Origin: Clostridium pascui
GTDB lineage: Bacteria; Bacillota; Clostridia; Clostridiales; Clostridiaceae
Assembly (NCBI RefSeq): GCF_016908015.1
Contig: NZ_JAFBDB010000002.1
Span: 558,001-622,000, forward strand
DNA length: 64,000 nt
Reading direction: 5' to 3'
Shown here: positions 55,767 through 63,970 of the stretch, piece after piece
Numbering within the stretch: position 1 is the first letter of the stretch
Layout: every line of letters starts with the position of its first letter
Position numbers and translations under genes: made by a program
Notes under the pieces: model-generated
The model's database searches: none
Told to the model about the DNA's origin: nothing
The model's input: only the letters and a program-made list of their open reading frames with translations

Positions 55767-57551
55767 ATGGGAGAAGCATTAAAAGGATTGAAAAGAACCA
55801 TAATGTGTGGCGAATTGAGAGAATCCCATGTAGGTAATAAATTTACTGTAATGGGTTGGGTACAGAGAAAAAGAAACTTAGGAGGATTAATATTCGTTGA
55901 TTTAAGAGATAGAACAGGAATCCTTCAAGTAGTTTTTGGAGAAGAAATAAATAAGGAAGCTTTTGAAAAGGCAGATACTGTTAGATCAGAGTATTGCATA
56001 GCAGTAACTGGAAGCTTAGTAAAAAGAGAATCTGCAAATGAAACATTACCAACTGGTATGGTAGAGCTAAAGGGAGAGAGCATAAAGATCTTATCAGAAT
56101 CAGAAACTCCACCAATATACATAAAGGAAAATTTAGATGCAGGTGAAAATATAAGGTTAAAACATAGATATTTAGACTTAAGAAGACCAGATATGCAGAA
56201 AATTTTAATGATAAGACATAAGGCATCTAAGGCAGTAAGAGATTTTATGGATGGAGAAGGATTCCTTGAAATGGAAACTCCAATACTTACTAAGAGCACA
56301 CCAGAGGGTGCAAGAGATTACTTAGTACCAAGTAGAAATTATCCAGGAATGTTTTATGCACTGCCACAGTCACCACAGATATTTAAGCAACTTTTAATGG
56401 TGTCCGGTTATGATAAGTATTTTCAGATAGCAAAATGCTTTAGAGATGAAGATTTAAGAGCAAATAGACAGCCAGAATTTACTCAGGTTGACTTAGAAAT
56501 GTCTTTTGTAGAAGCAGATGATGTTATGGGATTAACTGAAAGATTAATTCAACATGTATTCAAAACTGTAAAGGGAATAGATGTTAAGCTTCCAATGGAA
56601 AAAATACCTTACAAAGTAGCTATGGAAAAATATGGTAGCGACAAACCGGATTTAAGATTTGGAATGGAAATTAATAATTTAACTGATGTGGTTAAAACGT
56701 CTGATTTTAAAGTGTTTAAGGATGCTATAGAAAATGGTGGTTCTGTTAGAGCTATTAGAGTAGAAAACTCAGCAGATATGGGAAGAAAGCAGTTAGATAA
56801 GTTAACTGAATTTGTTAAAGGGTTTAAAGCTAAGGGATTAGCTTGGATTGCTTATAAACAAGATGAAATAAAATCTCCAATAGCTAAGTTTTTATCTGAA
56901 GATGAATTAAAGGCTATTTTAGACACAATGAATGCTAAGGTGGGAGATCTTATACTAATAGTTTCAGATGCTAAAGATAAGGTGGTTTTCCAAAGTCTTG
57001 GACAGTTAAGATTACATGTTGCCAAAGAACTTGAGATTTTAAAGAATAATAAAGAATATAGATTTGCATGGATTACAGAATTCCCACTAGTTTCATATAA
57101 TGATGAAGAAGAAAGATGGGAAGCAGAACATCATCCATTCACAGCACCAATGGATGAAGATATTCAGTATTTAGATACTAATCCGGGTAAAGTAAGAGCC
57201 AAGGCTTATGATATGGTGTTAAATGGAGAGGAACTAGGCGGAGGAAGTATAAGAATACATGACTCAAATCTGCAAGAAAAAATGTTTGGTGCTATTGGAT
57301 TGACTAAAGAAAAGGCTTGGGAAAGATTTGGATTCTTACTTGAAGCATTTAAATATGGCCCACCACCACATGGTGGATTAGCATTTGGATTTGATAGAAT
57401 GACAATGTTCCTTGCTGGGACTGAGAACATAAAGGACGTAATCGCATTCCCTAAGAATCAAAATGCATATTGCCCAATGTCAGAAGCTCCTAATGTAGTA
57501 GATGAAGATCAGATAAAGGAACTTGGAATAGAAATAATAAAAAATTCATAA
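55767..57551 (+). CDS. aspS: Aspartyl-tRNA synthetase
   Basis: The 594-residue class II synthetase has an OB-fold anticodon domain (1-110), motif 2 with FRDEDLRANRQPEFTQVD (near 225), the bacterial insertion (GAD) domain around 290-420, and motif 3 GGLAFGFDRM (near 536). Bacterial-type length. AGGAGG precedes the ATG. A probable 6S RNA gene follows, as in B. subtilis where bsrA is next to aspS. Whether it also charges tRNA-Asn cannot be told here. Confidence 0.97.
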   Translation: MGEALKGLKRTIMCGELRESHVGNKFTVMGWVQRKRNLGGLIFVDLRDRTGILQVVFGEEINKEAFEKADTVRSEYCIAVTGSLVKRESANETLPTGMVELKGESIKILSESETPPIYIKENLDAGENIRLKHRYLDLRRPDMQKILMIRHKASKAVRDFMDGEGFLEMETPILTKSTPEGARDYLVPSRNYPGMFYALPQSPQIFKQLLMVSGYDKYFQIAKCFRDEDLRANRQPEFTQVDLEMSFVEADDVMGLTERLIQHVFKTVKGIDVKLPMEKIPYKVAMEKYGSDKPDLRFGMEINNLTDVVKTSDFKVFKDAIENGGSVRAIRVENSADMGRKQLDKLTEFVKGFKAKGLAWIAYKQDEIKSPIAKFLSEDELKAILDTMNAKVGDLILIVSDAKDKVVFQSLGQLRLHVAKELEILKNNKEYRFAWITEFPLVSYNDEEERWEAEHHPFTAPMDEDIQYLDTNPGKVRAKAYDMVLNGEELGGGSIRIHDSNLQEKMFGAIGLTKEKAWERFGFLLEAFKYGPPPHGGLAFGFDRMTMFLAGTENIKDVIAFPKNQNAYCPMSEAPNVVDEDQIKELGIEIIKNS

Positions 57552-57624
57552 AGAATTTTTGATAAATTTAAATAAAAAATGCTTAAATTGAGTATAATAA
57601 TATTATAAAAATAGATAATTAAAT

Positions 57625-57845
57625 AAAGATCCTGCTGTGTGCGTGGAGTGAGTTAATATTGAGCCAACATATTTTTGAACGGGAATCTAACTCTTTTAGT
57701 GGAATGATGCTTAAGCTAAACTTAGTCGTTAATAAATATATTAAGGTTAAGTTTATATACTTGAGAACAAGAAGCAAAAAGGTGATGCCCACCTGCTTAG
57801 TCAGGTTCAACAATAACTCACATAACGGCATGGCGGGATTTTTTA
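57625..57845 (+). ncRNA. ssrS: 6S RNA (SsrS)
   Basis: A ~220-base RNA is suggested by a 15-bp closing stem: AAAGATCCTGCTGTG (57625-57639) with CATGGCGGGA (57829-57838) plus T6. An inner stem joins 57650-57665 (GAGTTAATATTGAGCC) and 57804-57819 (GGTTCAACAATAACTC), leaving a large mostly open centre as in 6S RNA, which mimics an open promoter for sigma-A polymerase. The 3' U run ends it. Position after aspS matches Bacillus bsrA. TTGAGT at 57588 and AT-rich boxes after it may be the promoter. Short ORFs across it are not genes. Confidence 0.75.
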
Positions 57846-57932
57846 GTTTTTTAGAAAATAGGTTCAAGAAGATAGGAAATTTGTGTAGAAAAGGCTTCTA
57901 ATCTGAGCACAAATTACGTTAAATCTAATTAT

Positions 57933-57976
57933 AAAAATAGAGTTTCGGTTTAATATTAAACCGAAACTCTATTTTT
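57933..57976. terminator. Bidirectional terminator
   Basis: A 19-bp stem (AAAATAGAGTTTCGGTTTA at 57934-57952 with its complement at 57957-57975) lies between the 6S RNA and the convergent brnQ gene and overlaps the brnQ stop codon. Confidence 0.9.
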
Positions 57977-59242
57977 TGTAACTAGGCTTGATATGATGAA
58001 TGATATTAAAGCGGGTATAACCCAGCTAAATCCTTGTCTAGAAAGCGGAATATATGAAATAAAATTTACTATAGGAGATATAGTAAATCCTATGTTCTTA
58101 AGATTATCTAATATACTTATTGCTAAAGTAGTATAAACAGTAGCTTTTAATACAGAATTGTTTCTTACTAATTTGCTCATTAATGTAAGTATAACAAGTA
58201 CCATTACTATAGGGTATAATATTTGTAAAATAGGTACAGCTAAAGCTACGATTGTATCAACTCCAAGCAGTGATATTAAAATACTTATAACAGATATAAT
58301 TATAGCGTTAAAGGTATAAGAGACTTTATTATTGAAAAGATCACTAAAATATTTTGCAGCAGATGATGTTAAACCTATAGAAGTAGTTAAACAAGCTAGA
58401 GCTACAACAATACTTAAAAATATAATTCCTGTATTACCGAGTACCCTTTGTACTATATCTGTAACTAATTGAGTTTTTGTAATATCTTGTGGAAATATAG
58501 AAACGGTTTGACTTCCAAGATATAAAAGTCCACCATAAATTACTCCAAGTCCTATTACTGCTATTATTCCAGCTAATGAGGTTATTTTTATTATGTCAGA
58601 AACCTTAGAATATCCTTTAGCTCGTACAGAAGATAATATTATAGATGAAAATATAACTGAGGCTATAGCATCCATAGTTTGATAACCTTCTATTAATGAA
58701 GTTGAAAATACATTTTTTACATTTGTATTTACAATAGGTCCGATAGGAGATAATACTCCTTTGGCTATTATTACAAGTAAAATTACAAGTAATAGAGGGG
58801 TGAGTAACTTTCCAATATTGTCTATTAGTGATGAAGGTCTTAAAACAAATACTAATGTTATTATAAAATATATAATAATAACAGGAAGCATTCTCACATT
58901 TGGAAATAGTGGTAAGACACTTAATTCATAGGTAGTAGCTGCAGTTCTAGGAATAGCAAGCATAGGACCTATGGCAAGTATTATACTTGTAGTAACTATA
59001 ATAGAAAATACTTTACTAATAGGACTAGATATTTCTTTAAATGTACCATTTATTTTAGCACAAGCAAGAATGCCCATTAACGGAAGTCCTACTCCTGTAA
59101 TAACAAAGCCTAAAATGGCTGTAAAAAAATCACTACCAACAGTTTTACCTAAATACGGAGGAAATATTAAGTTTCCAGAACCAAAAAACATAGCAAAAAG
59201 GGCAAGTCCGATTATTAATGAATCTTTAATAGATTTACTCAT
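57956..59242 (-). CDS. brnQ: Branched-chain amino acid carrier BrnQ
   Basis: The 428-residue protein has 12 hydrophobic segments and the LIVCS signature near the start (LALFAMFFGSGNLIFPPYLG). It imports leucine, isoleucine and valine with sodium. AGGAGAA lies before the ATG on the minus strand. No T-box or other leader motif was found upstream. It is monocistronic, convergent with aspS/6S RNA and divergent from ndk. Confidence 0.95.
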   Translation of the reverse strand: MSKSIKDSLIIGLALFAMFFGSGNLIFPPYLGKTVGSDFFTAILGFVITGVGLPLMGILACAKINGTFKEISSPISKVFSIIVTTSIILAIGPMLAIPRTAATTYELSVLPLFPNVRMLPVIIIYFIITLVFVLRPSSLIDNIGKLLTPLLLVILLVIIAKGVLSPIGPIVNTNVKNVFSTSLIEGYQTMDAIASVIFSSIILSSVRAKGYSKVSDIIKITSLAGIIAVIGLGVIYGGLLYLGSQTVSIFPQDITKTQLVTDIVQRVLGNTGIIFLSIVVALACLTTSIGLTSSAAKYFSDLFNNKVSYTFNAIIISVISILISLLGVDTIVALAVPILQILYPIVMVLVILTLMSKLVRNNSVLKATVYTTLAISILDNLKNIGFTISPIVNFISYIPLSRQGFSWVIPALISFIISSLVTKNRVSV

Positions 59243-59657
59243 ATAATTCTCCTTTTCTAAATGATATTAATTATCATAAATTATAAGCATAATTATAGCA
59301 TATAAATAGTTTAACACGCATTTTTAGTATTATATGAAAATTGGAAAAAATAAATATTTAGATATAAACTAAGCCGGCAAAAATGGATTCATACTTACAA
59401 AAAACAACTTTATATACTTAAATTATACATTAAAAACATATATAAAGATACATGTAAATAATATCAGAAAATTTAAGGGAGATACTTGAGTATACTTATT
59501 AATATATTATATCTAAAAGAATGCCTAAAGGAAAATGGATTAGAAATAAGTACGTGAATATATTTGTAAAATAATAGGAAGTTGATGAAAAATTGTGAAA
59601 AATCAAAAAAAACCGAGTATTTGCTTCCATTTTTTTATAAATCTGCCTTAGAAATAT
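59243..59657. other. Divergent intergenic region between brnQ and ndk
   Basis: About 415 AT-rich bases with no credible gene. It must contain the brnQ promoter, but no clear -35/-10 pair was identified on the minus strand. The ndk promoter and palindrome begin at its right edge. Confidence 0.5.
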
Positions 59658-59685
59658 TTAACATTTCCATAAATTGTTGTATAAT
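59658..59685 (+). promoter_or_regulatory. ndk promoter
   Basis: TTAACA at 59658-59663 and TATAAT at 59680-59685 are 16 bases apart. The start of transcription would be near 59692, inside the right arm of the palindrome, 29 bases before the ATG. Confidence 0.7.
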
Positions 59686-59708
59686 ATATATACAACAATT
59701 TATGGAAA
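59664..59708. promoter_or_regulatory. Long perfect palindrome over the ndk promoter (operator candidate)
   Basis: Two 20-base arms (TTTCCATAAATTGTTGTATA at 59664-59683 and its exact complement at 59689-59708) flank a five-base centre. The left arm fills the promoter spacer and reaches the -10 box; the right arm covers the start site and ends just before GGGGAG. Because the start site is inside the right arm, the mRNA cannot form the whole hairpin, which favours a DNA-binding repressor site. Confidence 0.75.
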
Positions 59709-59720
59709 CGGGGAGATTAT

Positions 59721-60143
59721 ATGGAACGTACTTTAGCTTTAATTAAACCAGATGGATTTCAAAGAGGACTTATAGGAGAAATTATATCTTTATATGAAAA
59801 AAAAGGATTAAAGGTTACTGCTTTAAAAATGACAAAGCCTGAAATTAATATGGTAGAAGAACATTATATAGAACATAAAGGAAGGCCATATTATAAAAGT
59901 TTAATAAAATATATTACAGAAGATAATATTATCGCTATGATATTAGAAGGAGAAAATGCAGTAGAAGTTGTAAGAAAAATAAATGGAGTTACTAATCCTT
60001 TGGAAGCAGATCTTGGAAGCATAAGAGGAAGATTTGGATTAAGTAAAGAAAGAAATTTAGTACATGGTTCGGATTCTACAGAAAATGCTTTAAGGGAAAT
60101 AAATATATGGTTTCCAGAAATAACATTAGAAAGCTATCAATAA
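59721..60143 (+). CDS. ndk: Nucleoside diphosphate kinase
   Basis: The 140-residue enzyme equalises nucleoside triphosphate pools through a phospho-histidine. It starts MERTLALIKPDGFQRG and has the active-site NLVHGSDS (His near 116). GGGGAG lies eight bases before the ATG. The unusual feature is its control region, a perfect 20-base-arm palindrome overlapping the promoter. Confidence 0.97.
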   Translation: MERTLALIKPDGFQRGLIGEIISLYEKKGLKVTALKMTKPEINMVEEHYIEHKGRPYYKSLIKYITEDNIIAMILEGENAVEVVRKINGVTNPLEADLGSIRGRFGLSKERNLVHGSDSTENALREINIWFPEITLESYQ

Positions 60144-60230
60144 TTGAGATTTAACTCAAATTTTCGAACTATTTTGAAATATAAGTGATGTATAAATCAG
60201 ATTAAGAGAGCAAGGAAAGGCGTGTGGTTT

Positions 60231-60506
60231 ATGTTTCGAGTTGAAGAGGAAGTAAAAAAGATAGCAGAAGAAATATTATGTATGCTTGTGGTTGACGGAT
60301 ATAATATAGATATAATGACTAAGGAGGAAGTGGGACAGCTTGTGGACAGGTATCTTCAAGAAATATATGATGATTATTTGAATGATGATAATTATAATGA
60401 TACTTGCTTTGAAGAAGAAACCTACGATGGATTTGAAAGCTTTTATAAAAATTTTACAACGAAAGTAAAAGGAAAAAATGTACATATTGAAGAATATTTA
60501 AATTAA
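60231..60506 (+). CDS. Small acidic hypothetical protein
   Basis: From the ATG at 60231 (AAGGAAAGG about ten bases upstream) this is 91 residues. It starts with a predicted helix (VEEEVKKIAEEILCMLV) and has a very acidic Tyr/Asp/Asn stretch (DDYLNDDNYNDTCFEEE). The frame from GTG 60222 adds three residues but overlaps the ribosome-binding site. No family is recognised. Confidence 0.6.
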   Translation: MFRVEEEVKKIAEEILCMLVVDGYNIDIMTKEEVGQLVDRYLQEIYDDYLNDDNYNDTCFEEETYDGFESFYKNFTTKVKGKNVHIEEYLN

Positions 60507-60588
60507 AAATTACATATTTAGCTTAAAATTGATTGAACAAAAATATCAGGTAAACAAAATATGCTTATTTATAAAGAGGTTAAAACAT

Positions 60589-60741
60589 ATGAAGGCATTA
60601 ATAAGTTACAAAACAAATGAACATATAATTTGTTTGAGAGAAGATGGAATAATAATAGAAATACTTAAAAAATTCTTAGACAAATTCTATGAAGGAGAAA
60701 TTATAAATTTACCAGATAACAAAAAAACTAATATAAATTAA
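60589..60741 (+). CDS. Small hypothetical protein
   Basis: A 50-residue frame starts at ATG 60589 with AAGAGGT upstream (MKALISYKTNEHIICLRED). It reads as one strand pair and one basic-acidic helix. The longer frame from 60529 lacks a site. Real but unidentified is the most I can say. Confidence 0.45.
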   Translation: MKALISYKTNEHIICLREDGIIIEILKKFLDKFYEGEIINLPDNKKTNIN

Positions 60742-60815
60742 AATTAATTTAAGTACATGTTGACTTATTGAATTGAGATGTTTAATCTAAAACATGAATT
60801 AATAGCCAGGTATAA

Positions 60816-60862
60816 AACTCCTTTTTGTACAAAAAATATGTGTACAGAAAGGAGTTGTTTTT
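60816..60862 (+). promoter_or_regulatory. Hairpin holding the ribosome-binding site of the next small gene
   Basis: AACTCCTTTTTGTAC (60816-60830) pairs with GTACAGAAAGGAGTT (60842-60856), one wobble pair. AAAGGAG is within the right arm, and GTTTTT leads to the ATG at 60863. It looks like a terminator placed on a translation start. Confidence 0.7.
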
Positions 60863-61009
60863 ATGTCTAATAATAAAATGAGATGTACTAAAAATAACAA
60901 AAAACAAGATGGTCATTTTAAGAAAAAGAATATAAAACATGATCCTCAAGCAGAAAGTGCCAGATCGGTTTTTGAAGATCCAAAAGCATATCCAGAAAAT
61001 GATTTTTAA
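60863..61009 (+). CDS. Small basic protein, CPC_1213-like
   Basis: The 48-residue protein has a Lys/Asn-rich N-terminus and the conserved-looking end HDPQAESARSVFEDPKAYPE. That ending recalls the CPC_1213 family of short clostridial proteins, whose function is unknown. The ribosome-binding site AAAGGAG is buried in the preceding hairpin, so expression is probably conditional. The family name is from memory and should be treated as moderate. Confidence 0.6.
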   Translation: MSNNKMRCTKNNKKQDGHFKKKNIKHDPQAESARSVFEDPKAYPENDF

Positions 61010-61097
61010 AATATATGGTTTGTAAATATTAGGATGAAACTCAACATTAAATTTGCTGAAAAATATGTTTATATTGAAATTTAAGGAGTGATTATAG

Positions 61098-61241
61098 ATG
61101 AATGAAAATAAGGAACAATTAAAAGAAAGAGCAAGGCAAATGCTTATAGAGGGAAAAACACATAAAGAAATAAGGACAGAAACTCATTTAAGAGAAAAAG
61201 ATATAGGAAGAATACAAAGAGAAATCACTAATAGATTCTAA
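61098..61241 (+). CDS. Small helix-turn-helix-like protein
   Basis: The 47-residue protein (AAGGAGTG upstream of ATG 61098) contains ARQMLIEGKTHKEIRTETHL and then REKDIGRIQREI, the spacing of a short helix-turn-helix such as those in recombinase or sigma-like tails. It has no other domain. It may bind DNA, but no target or partner is evident. Confidence 0.6.
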   Translation: MNENKEQLKERARQMLIEGKTHKEIRTETHLREKDIGRIQREITNRF

Positions 61242-61258
61242 TGACTAAAGTTAGTAGT

Positions 61259-61310
61259 TGGTAGCCAGTAGTTTGCTAAGATTAAATATACGCTACTGGT
61301 TGCCTTTATA
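61259..61310 (+). terminator. Stem-loop terminator candidate
   Basis: GGTAGCCAGTAG (61260-61271) pairs with CTACTGGTTGCC (61293-61304) with two wobble or mismatch positions, followed by TTTAT. Confidence 0.55.
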
Positions 61311-61410
61311 CTGATTGTTAAAAAAAGTCAGTGTATAACTTTTTGTGAACACTTTTAATAAATGTTTCATACTTTATTAGGGTGAGATATTTTAAGAAAG
61401 GTGTTAATAT

Positions 61411-62070
61411 ATGTTTTATTGTCCATATGAAATATGTGATCCTTATTTTTATAGACAACAACAATTACAACCTAATTCTTTTGTAAGGGTGCTTCATGCT
61501 GCACCTGGTGCTCCAATAGTAGACATATATGCTAATGATAATTTAATTATAAAAAGAATTAGATATCAACAATTTACTCCATATTTTCAATTACCAGCAG
61601 GTAGATATAATATTAAAATTTATCCAAGTGGTACAAAAATAAATCCTATATTAAATTCTGAGGTAAATATACCATCTAATATGATTTTCACAGTAGCTGC
61701 AATTGGAAATTTACCCAATATAGAATTATATGCTGTGCCAGATGTAGCAACTATTAATCAGAGTAAAACTCTTATAAAATTTGTGCACTTATCACCTAAT
61801 ACCCCCAATATTGATATTGCATTATCAAATGGTACAAAGCTTTTTGGCGATATAGGTTATAAAGATACAACAAACTATATTACTGTCAATCCGTCTACTT
61901 ATACAATACAGGCAAGGCCTACAGGTGCTCAAAATGTAATTCTGACTGTCCCCAACATAAGATTAAAACCAAATAGATCATATACAATTTATATAGTGGG
62001 ACTTACCGGGGGTGACCCACTGATTCAAGTGCTTATACCACTAGATGGATCTTCCTACATTGGAAGATAA
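61411..62070 (+). CDS. DUF4397-domain protein
   Basis: The 219-residue protein consists of two similar beta-rich halves. Each contains a F-V-x-x-x-H-x-(A/S)-P-x-x-P-x-x-D-I pattern: VRVLHAAPGAPIVDIYAND near 24 and KFVHLSPNTPNIDIALSNG near 127. That is the DUF4397 repeat. There is no signal peptide; it begins with a Tyr/Gln-rich segment (PYFYRQQQLQPN). Cytoplasmic or mother-cell placement, such as a spore surface layer, is possible but only inferred. AAAGGTG precedes the ATG. Confidence 0.85.
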   Translation: MFYCPYEICDPYFYRQQQLQPNSFVRVLHAAPGAPIVDIYANDNLIIKRIRYQQFTPYFQLPAGRYNIKIYPSGTKINPILNSEVNIPSNMIFTVAAIGNLPNIELYAVPDVATINQSKTLIKFVHLSPNTPNIDIALSNGTKLFGDIGYKDTTNYITVNPSTYTIQARPTGAQNVILTVPNIRLKPNRSYTIYIVGLTGGDPLIQVLIPLDGSSYIGR

Positions 62071-62103
62071 CTGATAATTTAGTATCTAAATGGGCTAGTA
62101 AGG

Positions 62104-62185
62104 TTGCGAAGTAATTTATTTATAGTTAATAGGTAAAGAATTCACTATTAACTATAAATTAAAAGTTGCTTCGTAATTTTTATTT
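62104..62185 (+). terminator. Nested stem-loop after the DUF4397 gene
   Basis: A 15-bp perfect inner stem (ATTTATAGTTAATAG at 62118-62132 with 62144-62158) lies inside an outer imperfect stem (TTGCGAAGTAA with TTGCTTCGTAA). A T-rich tail follows at 62176-62187. Confidence 0.75.
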
Positions 62186-62347
62186 TTATATTAATATTAA
62201 TTACTTTTATTAATATTGATAAAATGCTTCATTTTTTAAAAATGAAAAGTTAAGTATAGAACTAAAGATTAAGTATAAACAATAAAATTTAGAGAAAAAT
62301 AAATTAGTAGTTTTTCATAAATATATAAGAATCGAGGGAGTGAGATT

Positions 62348-62782
62348 ATGCTAGGGCCAAGGGAAAAACTTCCATTGTTTGTTTATGGGAGTTTATCAGA
62401 AGGATTTTATAATCACGATATATATTTAAAGGGAAAGGTTTTAACAAAACATGAAGCTAAAACAAAAGGAAAGTTATTTCATTTGGAGAATAAAGGATAT
62501 CCAGCAATGATTGATGGTGATGAATGGGTTTATGGAGAATTAATTACTATAGAAGATTATGAAAAAACAGTAGAAGAAATGGATGAAATGGAACATTATT
62601 ATGGAAAGGATAATAATCAAAATGAGTATAATCGTGTTATATTAGAAGTAGAACTTATAGGTACAAGCGGAAAAGTTAAAGCATATACTTATAAGTATAA
62701 TGAAGAAAGTGAACATGAACTTAAAAATAGACATGAAGAAGTATCGCATGGAGATTGGAGAAAGTTTATGAAAGACGAATGA
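62348..62782 (+). CDS. Gamma-glutamylcyclotransferase-like protein
   Basis: The 144-residue protein has the family start FVYGSLSEGFYNH, the loop ENKGYPAMIDGDEWVYGELI, and acidic residues MDEMEHYYG; in related enzymes a Glu in that region is catalytic. Family members cyclise gamma-glutamyl amines or peptides. Substrate here is unknown, and glutathione is usually absent in clostridia. GAGGGAGTGAG precedes the ATG; a terminator follows. Confidence 0.87.
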   Translation: MLGPREKLPLFVYGSLSEGFYNHDIYLKGKVLTKHEAKTKGKLFHLENKGYPAMIDGDEWVYGELITIEDYEKTVEEMDEMEHYYGKDNNQNEYNRVILEVELIGTSGKVKAYTYKYNEESEHELKNRHEEVSHGDWRKFMKDE

Positions 62783-62805
62783 AGATAAGAAGAAAACATA
62801 ATTGA

Positions 62806-62835
62806 GAGGATAAATTTTTAGATTTATCCTTTTTA
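62806..62835 (+). terminator. Terminator
   Basis: AGGATAAAT (62807-62815) pairs with ATTTATCCT (62822-62830), then TTTTT. Confidence 0.82.
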
Positions 62836-63208
62836 GCATTTGTAACATAAATTGGGTTTTTTAAGATTTTAAAAAGATTAAGCTATAGGTACTTGTTAAA
62901 ATCAATTAAATTGTTATATTATCTGATTTTAATTTTTGTATGATAATTATCTTCGGTACAGTCAAAATACAAAAGAATAGAACTAGAAAGGGGTCTAGTC
63001 TATCCTTTATACATTATAGGGGGCGGGGACAATTTATTTTATATCTTAATTATATCCATGCTTTTAAATCTTAAACATAATTTATAAAAATATCAATGAG
63101 AAAATTTACATCGCTGAATAGGTAAGAATTAAATCTGAACTGTAGGTAAAACTATAAAAAAATATCTTTTTTACAAATAAAATTTAACCATAGAAAGGAG
63201 TAATTAAA
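62836..63208 (+). other. Intergenic stretch with a hairpin and G-rich tract
   Basis: Mostly AT-rich with no credible gene. It holds a hairpin at 62977-63003 (ATAG-A-ACTAGA, loop AAGGGG, TCTAGT-CTAT) and, 15 bases on, TAGGGGGCGGGGAC at 63017-63030, which is unusually G-rich for this genome. No known RNA family was recognised. Confidence 0.45.
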
Positions 63209-63349
63209 ATGGTTAACAAACGCAGTTTTACTCAAAAGCAAATGGCATCACTTGGAATTAGAAAAAATGAAAGGGGAGATTACGAATATATAAATTCTGA
63301 AGATAAGAATAAGTCAAAATATAAAGAAATAAGGAAAGAAAATAAATAA
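63209..63349 (+). CDS. Small basic hypothetical protein
   Basis: A 46-residue frame starts at ATG 63209 with AAAGGAG seven bases upstream. The product (start MVNKRSFTQKQMASLGIRKN) is rich in Lys, Asn and Glu and appears hydrophilic and mostly helical. No family is recognised. The strong ribosome-binding site is the main support. Confidence 0.6.
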   Translation: MVNKRSFTQKQMASLGIRKNERGDYEYINSEDKNKSKYKEIRKENK

Positions 63350-63406
63350 GAAATATAAGCAGCAAGAAAATATTATAAAATTGAATAATTAAGGAGGGCT
63401 ATAAAT

Positions 63407-63778
63407 ATGATTCCACAGAAAATGAAAGAAGTATTAAAATATGAAGGGGTAGTTGCTATTGCAACACAAGGAGAAGGTAAGGCGCATTTAGTAAATAATT
63501 GGAATAGTTACATACAAGTTATTGATGATAAAAAGGTATTATTTCCTGTTGGTTTTATGAATGAAACTGAAGCTAATATAGAGAAAAATAATAAAGTTGA
63601 AGTTACAATAGGAAGCAGGGAAGTTCAAGGATTTCAAGGCCAAGGCACAGGGTTTTTAATTAATGGAACCATGTGCTTTATAAAGGAAGGTAAAGAATTT
63701 GATTTAATTAAACAAAAGTATCCATGGGCAAGGGCAGCAGGAGAAATAAAAATTAATTCTATAAAACAAACTTTATAA
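63407..63778 (+). CDS. Pyridoxamine 5'-phosphate oxidase-like flavin protein
   Basis: The 123-residue protein resembles short split-barrel PNPOx-like proteins: MKEVLKYEGVVAIATQGEGK at the start, VNNWNSYIQVIDD, FPVGFMNETEANIEKN and the strand KVEVTIGSREVQG. These bind FMN or F420 and reduce varied substrates. It is too short for a true PdxH. AAGGAGGG precedes the ATG, and it shares a terminator with the convergent tRNA gene. Confidence 0.82.
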   Translation: MIPQKMKEVLKYEGVVAIATQGEGKAHLVNNWNSYIQVIDDKKVLFPVGFMNETEANIEKNNKVEVTIGSREVQGFQGQGTGFLINGTMCFIKEGKEFDLIKQKYPWARAAGEIKINSIKQTL

Positions 63779-63847
63779 CATCGTAAATCAGTAGTGTAAT
63801 GAAAGATATGGTTATTAATAATGAGGAAGGTATTGTTTATATAGAAT

Positions 63848-63882
63848 AAAAAGCACTTTAGATTAAATCTAAAGTGCTTTTT
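63848..63882. terminator. Bidirectional terminator
   Basis: AAAAAGCACTTTAGATT (63848-63864) pairs with AATCTAAAGTGCTTTTT (63866-63882). It ends both the PNPOx-like gene and the minus-strand tRNA-Leu. Confidence 0.88.
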
Positions 63883-63883
63883 A

Positions 63884-63970
63884 TGGTGCCGAAGGCGGGA
63901 ATCGAACCCGCACGGTATTGCTACCTCCGGATTTTGAGTCCGGCGCGTCTGCCAGTTCCACCACTTCGGC
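63884..63970 (-). tRNA. tRNA-Leu (anticodon CAA)
   Basis: On the minus strand an 87-base tRNA is present. The acceptor stem GCCGAAG pairs with CTTCGGC, the CCA end is encoded (63884-63886), the anticodon arm is CCGGA-CTCAAAA-TCCGG giving CAA, and a long variable arm is present as in class II tRNAs. The T arm is GCGGGTTCGATTCCCGC. It reads UUG. Confidence 0.97.

Noticed and set aside
57619-57901. Overlapping 80- and 82-residue frames on both strands after aspS
   Set aside because: They coincide with the probable 6S RNA, lack family features and have poor start sites.
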